DNA from: Bacteroidales bacterium
Lineage (GTDB): Bacteria > Bacteroidota > Bacteroidia > Bacteroidales > UBA932
Length of the DNA: 64,000 nucleotides
Assembly: GCA_017454335.1 (NCBI GenBank)
Contig: JAFTDE010000019.1
Coordinates: forward strand, 18,040-82,039
Direction of reading: 5' to 3'
The notes beneath the pieces were generated by a model that was not told the DNA's origin, did no database searches, and worked only from the letters and a program-made list of their open reading frames with translations. This document shows positions 59,562-64,000 of the stretch, piece after piece; within the stretch, counting starts at the first letter, position 1; every line of letters starts with the position of its first letter. The translations under genes and the position numbers were made by a program.

Positions 59562-62500
59562 TTAGAACGTGAGCTTGAGACCGATCTGGCATCTCCAGCG
59601 GGAGTTGAAGTCAGCCAGGTAGATGGCGTTGTCCTTCCGGTAGGAGAAGGTCGGGAGCATGTTGCCGGCAGCATCCTTGGTCAGCTTGTCGACATTCAGC
59701 AGGCTGCGGGTGATCGTACTGGAATAGTACAGGCCCCACTCGCGGTTCAGCAGGTTGGTCAGGTTCAGCACGTCCAGGGTCACCTGCAGCTTGCGGCCGT
59801 TCTGGCGGTCGTAGAAGATGTCCTCGGCGATCTGCAGGTCGATGTGGTGCTCGAACGGCGAAATGCCGCCGTTGCGCTGGGCCCACTGGCCGCGGTGGTT
59901 GCGCAGGTACTTGTCCTCGCGGACGGCCTGCTCGAACTTGGCGGCGTCGGACGGGGTGGTCCAGCTCATCGTGGCGACCTCGGCCTTGGTCGGGATGTAC
60001 ATCAGCGAGTTGCCGGTGTAACCGTCACCGTTGAAAGCCATGGCGGCGGAGGAGTCGTAGTACACGAAGGAGTAGCGCTGGCCCGAGGTCCCGGTGTAGG
60101 CCAGGGACACGGAGGTGGCCAGGCGTCCGCCCGCATAGCGCGGCGAATTGTAAGCCAGGATGGCGTTCACCTTGTGGGGAATGTCGAACAGCGAGTAGGA
60201 CAGTTCGGGCGCGTTGGTGTCCACGGACGGGTTGGTCGTCAGGTTGGAGTGCGCCTGGCTGGACAGACCGTCGTTGGCGGTGAAGGAGTGGCCGTAGGTA
60301 TAGGAAGCCATCAGGTACAGGCCCCAGTCGAAGGTCTTCTCGATCTTGGCGCTGGCCGAGTAGGAGTAACCCTGGTTGGTGTTGCCCAGGGCGACGATGG
60401 TCTTGTAGTCGCCGGACTTGGGCTGGTAGTACGGAGCAACGCTGGCCGGATTGGAGGCAGCGGCCGCGGCGCTGGCGCCGTAGACCTTGGAGGTGGACTG
60501 CAGCGCGACGTTGCGGAAGTAGATGTTGTTGAAGGACTTGCTGAAGATTCCGTCGAGGGTGATCTTCCATCCGCCTTCAAACTCCTGGTCGAGACCCAGG
60601 TTGGCGCGGAGCACCTGCGGATACTTGAAGTTCTCGCTCAGGGTGTTGATCGTCGCACCGGCACTCGATCCCTGGATGCCCTTCTCGCCCGTCTTGGGGT
60701 TGGTGAACTTGTTTCCGAGGACGATGTCGTTGTACGGATCCGTCGTGAGCGGCACGGCAGCCAGGATCTCCTTGTCCGTGATGTTGACGGACTTGGTCTC
60801 GACGCCCGTGTTGTTGTACGCGTTGGACAGCCAGACGAACGGGATGCGGCCGGTGAACATGCCGACGCCGCCGCGGACCAGGGTCTTGTGGTCATCGTTC
60901 AGGAACCAGCGGAATCCCAGGCGCGGGGACCACAGGATGGACAGCTTGGGCACGACGCCCACCTGCTCGGAAGGATCGGTGGAGTACTGCGAGACCTTGC
61001 TGTTGAACCCGGTGTTGGCCGAAGGCTTGTTCAGCAGCAGCGGCGCATCGGCGCGGATGCCGTAGGTCAGGGAGAAGTTGCGGTTGGGCCGCCACTCGTC
61101 CTGCGCGTACAGGCCCAGCTGCAGCGCGTAGGTGTGGGCGAACCAGTCCGGACCGTCCACGCCCTCGACCGTCGGGTCGGCGTAGTTGTACAGGAACTGG
61201 GTGAAGTGGTTGTTGCCCGGGGTCGTCGCGAAGAAATCCGCCACAGAGGAGAAGTTGTACTGTCCCGTCGCATAGGTCCGGTACGCGTTCGCGAAGGTGT
61301 AGAACTCGTTGTTGGTACCCAGGGTCAGGTTGTGCTTGCCCAGCGAGATGTACAGGTTGTCCGTCAGGGTGAAGGTATTCGTCAGGATCTTGTTGATGTA
61401 GCTGCAGTAATGCGTACCGATGTCCAGCACGGTGTTGTCACCGTTGGTATAGACGGTCGGGGCCACATAGGGAACCGAACGGACCTCGTTCACCAGGACG
61501 CCCGTCACGCGCAGGTCGTTGGAGACGACGTCGGACAGACGGGAGTTCAGCTCGCCCACCAGGGTGTGCGTCGTGTTGACGCGGTCGAAGTAGGAGTTGT
61601 TGAAGTAGTAGGTCTTGTTGCCCGCGCCGCTGCCCAGGTTCTTGGCGTCCAGCAGCTGGTAGCGGAACATCAGCTTGTTGCGGTCGTTGATGTTCCAGTC
61701 CAGGCGGACAAGGGCGTTGAGGTTGCGCTTGTCGTTGTTGATGACCTTGTAGGCTTCGTTCACGTCCACACCCGGGGCGAACACGTTCTTGTAGTGCGCG
61801 ATCGCCGCATCGGCCATCGCCACGTTGAAGTACTCTCCCAGGCTGCTGCCGTTGTAGTAGACCTCGTTCTTGAGCTTGCGCTCAGGGGTCTCGTAAGATC
61901 CGTTCAGCGGAGAGTAGATGTTCGGGTTGGAGCTCATCAGGTACTCGAAGCTGGCGAAGACGAACAGCTTGTTCTTGATGATCGGCGCACCGACCGTGGC
62001 GCCGAAGGTCGCATAGTACTGCTGGTCGTACTTCATGCGGGAGTAGGTCCCGTCCGCATTCTTCTTCATCTTGGACTTGATGAACAGCGGATCGTTGGGA
62101 TCCAGCGTGCCCGGGGTCGTACCGATGAAGTTCTCGTTGTAATAATGCGCATAGGCGGTTCCTTTCACCTTGTTGGTACCGGACTTGGTGATGGCGTTGA
62201 TGGCGCCGCCGGTGAAACCGCTCTGGCGGACGTCGAACGGGGCGGCGACGACCTGGATCTCCTCGATGGCGTCATAGGAGATCGGGTTGGCGCCGACGTT
62301 CGCGCCGTTCGTACCCTCAGAGGACAGACCGAAGGAGTCGTTGGCCACGGCGCCGTCCACCTGGAAGGAATTGTAGCGGGTGCTGGTACCGGCGATGGCC
62401 ATGCCTCCGTACTTGCTGGAGGTCGCCTGCGGGGTGTACTTGACGACGTCGAACACGCTGCGGTTGATGGTCGGGATGGACTCGATCTGCGCCAGGTTGA

Positions 62501-62912
62501 AGCTGGCGCCGGCTCCTGTCTTGGAGGCATTGAACGAGCTCTTCGCCTCAACCACGACGGCATTCAGCTGGTTCGTGCTCGTGAGCTGCGCATCGAACTC
62601 GAACGGTTCGCCCAGTTTGAGGGTCACGTTCGGATTCTGGACGGTGTCCATGCCCAGGAAGGAGACTTCCACGACATAGGGACCGCCGATACGCATACCA
62701 TTGATGTGATACTGTCCTGCGTTGTTCGCAATCGCGTAGTACTGCGACCCCGTGGGGGTGTGCACAGCCGTCACGACCGCGCCCGCAAGAGGCTCACCAG
62801 ACTCATCGGTAATGGTACCGCTGAGCGAAGATGTCGTCACCTGCGCATGCAGGGTAACGACAAAGGCCATTGCCGCTACGAGCGACAACAATCTCTTGAT
62901 GGCTTGTTTCAT
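59562..62912 (-). CDS. Oar-like TonB-dependent receptor
   Basis: Outer-membrane protein of 1,116 residues with a signal peptide (about 1-23). A CarboxypepD-reg-like domain (about 28-115, LSGTITDESGEPLAGAVVTAV) is followed by a plug (about 130-245) with IPTINRSVFDVVKYTPQA and IEEIQVVAAPFDVRQSGFTGGAINAITKSGTN. The large barrel ends FNSRWRCQIGLKLTF, with the aromatic C-terminus for BAM recognition. The plug style matches Myxococcus Oar and its Bacteroidota relatives, which are not paired with SusD and have been tied to protein or large-substrate transport. It is co-transcribed with the giant lipoprotein and has an operator-like repeat at its promoter. Confidence 0.93.
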   Translation of the reverse strand: MKQAIKRLLSLVAAMAFVVTLHAQVTTSSLSGTITDESGEPLAGAVVTAVHTPTGSQYYAIANNAGQYHINGMRIGGPYVVEVSFLGMDTVQNPNVTLKLGEPFEFDAQLTSTNQLNAVVVEAKSSFNASKTGAGASFNLAQIESIPTINRSVFDVVKYTPQATSSKYGGMAIAGTSTRYNSFQVDGAVANDSFGLSSEGTNGANVGANPISYDAIEEIQVVAAPFDVRQSGFTGGAINAITKSGTNKVKGTAYAHYYNENFIGTTPGTLDPNDPLFIKSKMKKNADGTYSRMKYDQQYYATFGATVGAPIIKNKLFVFASFEYLMSSNPNIYSPLNGSYETPERKLKNEVYYNGSSLGEYFNVAMADAAIAHYKNVFAPGVDVNEAYKVINNDKRNLNALVRLDWNINDRNKLMFRYQLLDAKNLGSGAGNKTYYFNNSYFDRVNTTHTLVGELNSRLSDVVSNDLRVTGVLVNEVRSVPYVAPTVYTNGDNTVLDIGTHYCSYINKILTNTFTLTDNLYISLGKHNLTLGTNNEFYTFANAYRTYATGQYNFSSVADFFATTPGNNHFTQFLYNYADPTVEGVDGPDWFAHTYALQLGLYAQDEWRPNRNFSLTYGIRADAPLLLNKPSANTGFNSKVSQYSTDPSEQVGVVPKLSILWSPRLGFRWFLNDDHKTLVRGGVGMFTGRIPFVWLSNAYNNTGVETKSVNITDKEILAAVPLTTDPYNDIVLGNKFTNPKTGEKGIQGSSAGATINTLSENFKYPQVLRANLGLDQEFEGGWKITLDGIFSKSFNNIYFRNVALQSTSKVYGASAAAAASNPASVAPYYQPKSGDYKTIVALGNTNQGYSYSASAKIEKTFDWGLYLMASYTYGHSFTANDGLSSQAHSNLTTNPSVDTNAPELSYSLFDIPHKVNAILAYNSPRYAGGRLATSVSLAYTGTSGQRYSFVYYDSSAAMAFNGDGYTGNSLMYIPTKAEVATMSWTTPSDAAKFEQAVREDKYLRNHRGQWAQRNGGISPFEHHIDLQIAEDIFYDRQNGRKLQVTLDVLNLTNLLNREWGLYYSSTITRSLLNVDKLTKDAAGNMLPTFSYRKDNAIYLADFNSRWRCQIGLKLTF

Positions 62913-62963
62913 ACGTATTATAGGTTGAATATTAATAAATTCAATTCGCCATTTTCAACTTTC

Positions 62964-62971
62964 AAAGATAG
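62964..62971 (-). promoter_or_regulatory. TAnnTTTG -7 box before the Oar-like receptor
   Basis: Reads TATCTTTG on the minus strand, 51 nt before the ATG at 62912. It touches the first copy of the AGTTATTAACAA repeat. Confidence 0.65.
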
Positions 62972-63010
62972 TTATTAACAACGGCATGATTAGGCAGAGT
63001 TATTAACAAA
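62971..63010. promoter_or_regulatory. Repeated odd palindrome, possible operator
   Basis: The 12-mer AGTTATTAACAA occurs twice in direct orientation, at 62971-62982 and 62999-63010, 28 bp apart. Each contains GTTAWTAAC, a perfect palindrome around a single central base. The first copy abuts the -7 box of the Oar-like receptor gene and the second lies upstream, so a dimeric regulator could bind both. Confidence 0.5.
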
Positions 63011-63108
63011 ATATCAACAGAAATAACCGCCGCGGATCCGGAACGGCTCTGCTGCAAAGGATTGGCTTATCCCGGTTTTACAAAGTTTTAAAATCTGAAT
63101 AAAATTCA

Positions 63109-63116
63109 TACCTTTG
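63109..63116 (+). promoter_or_regulatory. TAnnTTTG -7 box before metK
   Basis: TACCTTTG, 65 nt before the metK ATG. The predicted start site near 63123 lies just before the riboswitch-like leader. Confidence 0.65.
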
Positions 63117-63130
63117 CAGCGCTAAAACTA

Positions 63131-63181
63131 ACGTGGACAGATTTGACTGCTTGCAACCACGCGTAAAAAAATGCTAAAACG
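63131..63181 (+). ncRNA. SAM-II-type riboswitch in the metK leader
   Basis: The leader carries conserved pieces of the SAM-II (metA/SAM_alpha) aptamer in the right order. CGTGG (63132-63136) pairs with CCACG (63157-63161) as P1. GATTTG (63140-63145) is the U-rich loop that lines the SAM pocket. CTTGCAACCACG precedes the P1 close, then come the A-rich segment GTAAAAAAA (63163-63171) and GCTAAAA (63173-63179). The ATG follows at 63182, so folding would hide the ribosome site, as in known SAM-II control. I could not assign the P2 pseudoknot pairs with confidence. The related SAM-V class is an alternative. The gene served, SAM synthetase, is a natural target. Confidence 0.72.
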
Positions 63182-64000
63182 ATGAACTATCTGTTTACAT
63201 CAGAGTCCGTCTCTGAAGGTCACCCCGACAAAGTCGCTGACCAGATTTCCGACGCCATCCTCGACGAATTCCTCCGGCAGGACCCGGAGGCCAAAGTCGC
63301 CTGTGAAACCTTCTGCACCTCCGGCCTGGTGGTCGTGGGCGGTGAAGTCCGCTCCGACAACGCCTATGTGGACATCCAGGACACCGTCCGGCGCGTGATC
63401 GACCGCATCGGATACAACAAGTCCGAATACCGTTTCGACGCCAGCTCCTGCGGAGTCATCTCCACCATCCACGAGCAGAGCTCCGACATCAACCGCGGCG
63501 TCGTGCGCGCCAGCGAGGACGAGCAGGGCGCCGGCGACCAGGGCATGATGTTCGGATACGCCTGCCGCGACACCGAGGACTACATGCCGCTGGCCCTGTC
63601 CCTGTCGCACAAACTGCTGGAGACCCTTTCCGACATCCGCCACAACCATCCCGACCTGATGCCGTACCTGCGGCCGGACGCCAAGGCCCAGTTCACCGTG
63701 GAGTTCTCGGGCAAACACCGCCCGCTGCGCGTCCATACCATCGTCCTGTCCACCCAGCACGACGAATTCGACACCGACGCGTGCATGCACGAGCGGATCG
63801 AGCGCGACGTGCGCGAGATCGTCCTTCCCCGCATGATCAAGCGCCTGCCGGAACGCACGGCGGCCCTGTTCGACGGGAACTTCATCCTGCACGTCAATCC
63901 GACCGGCAAGTTCGTCATCGGCGGTCCCGCCGGGGACACCGGGCTGACCGGACGCAAGATCATCGTGGACACCTACGGCGGACGCGGTGCGCACGGCGGC
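63182..64000 (+). CDS. metK: S-adenosylmethionine synthase, C-terminus cut by window edge
   Basis: MetK makes SAM from methionine and ATP. The 273 visible codons start MNYLFTSESVSEGHPDKVADQISDA, holding the ATP-binding His in GHPDK and the metal Asp. GAGDQGMMFGYA is the family signature. FVIGGPAGDTGLTGRKI carries the second nucleotide loop. The frame is open to the right edge, so roughly the last third of the protein (usual length near 385-430) is missing. It is divergent from the Oar-like receptor operon and has a likely SAM-sensing leader. Confidence 0.97.
   Translation, partial: MNYLFTSESVSEGHPDKVADQISDAILDEFLRQDPEAKVACETFCTSGLVVVGGEVRSDNAYVDIQDTVRRVIDRIGYNKSEYRFDASSCGVISTIHEQSSDINRGVVRASEDEQGAGDQGMMFGYACRDTEDYMPLALSLSHKLLETLSDIRHNHPDLMPYLRPDAKAQFTVEFSGKHRPLRVHTIVLSTQHDEFDTDACMHERIERDVREIVLPRMIKRLPERTAALFDGNFILHVNPTGKFVIGGPAGDTGLTGRKIIVDTYGGRGAHGG

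Noticed and set aside
54774-62978. A very long plus-strand open frame opposite the giant lipoprotein and Oar-like receptor genes
   Set aside because: It is an antisense shadow caused by high GC and codon bias. Its translation is Arg/Gly/Val/Asp-rich without any domain, while the minus strand gives clear families with signal peptides.

Overview
The window comes from a high-GC member of the Bacteroidota, most likely Bacteroidales. Three things point there. Promoters carry the phylum's TAnnTTTG -7 box. The surface proteins are of phylum-typical families: TonB-dependent receptors with carboxypeptidase-regulatory-like N-termini, BACON lipoproteins, DUF5689, and a 6-bladed beta-propeller lipoprotein. 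The housekeeping set also fits: type IIIK SerA beside SerC and DUF1015, and tandem deoxynucleoside kinases. No rRNA, tRNA, CRISPR array, transposase or phage gene was seen.

Layout. (1) <1-13.3 kb, minus strand: a compact run from yigZ through serC, serA, DUF1015, recQ, dnaG and metG to a large secreted glycosidase cut by the window edge. (2) 13.3-17.0 kb: a plus-strand acidic-tailed protein converges on dNK-ROK kinase-FKBP across a strong bidirectional terminator, and a second dNK lies upstream. (3) 17.1-22.4 kb, plus: MBL hydrolase, UvrA-like ATPase, nucleoside kinase, EamA permease. (4) 22.4-23.6 kb: an AT-richer beta-propeller lipoprotein gene sits between two REP-like palindromes that mark the 3' ends of the converging operons. 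(5) 23.65-29.67 kb, minus: rsgA, prenyl synthase, U32, S41, rdgB, recO. (6) 29.7-33.9 kb, plus: MATE, RNase R, ManA. (7) 34.1-36.4 kb, plus: NfeD-like protein, flotillin, small HTH protein. (8) 36.4-53.5 kb, minus: nine tightly packed genes. In transcription order they are a BACON/OB lipoprotein, a DRGH endonuclease, an EEP-family nuclease/phosphatase, a TonB receptor, a DUF5689 lipoprotein, an M3 peptidase, gpmI, a tandem SGNH esterase and a GH2 beta-galactosidase. (9) 53.7-62.9 kb, minus: an Oar-like TonB receptor and a 1,954-residue modular lipoprotein. (10) 63.2 kb to the edge, plus: metK, preceded by what reads as a SAM-II-type riboswitch.

The most interesting part is regions 8-9. Two secreted nuclease-family lipoproteins, two TonB-dependent outer-membrane receptors and three lipoproteins built of OB-like, BACON and lamin-tail modules lie together. 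I infer a surface system for binding, cutting and importing extracellular nucleic acid (or nucleoprotein); substrate and import are untested. Other points to check are the SAM-II-like leader, an eight-cysteine insert in the DUF1015 protein, a tandem SGNH protein with a degenerate second domain, a repeated odd palindrome at the Oar-like receptor promoter, and several promoters whose -7 box lies only 3-6 nt before the ATG.

Functions are read from motifs and remembered family features; no database search was run. Domain boundaries are approximate.
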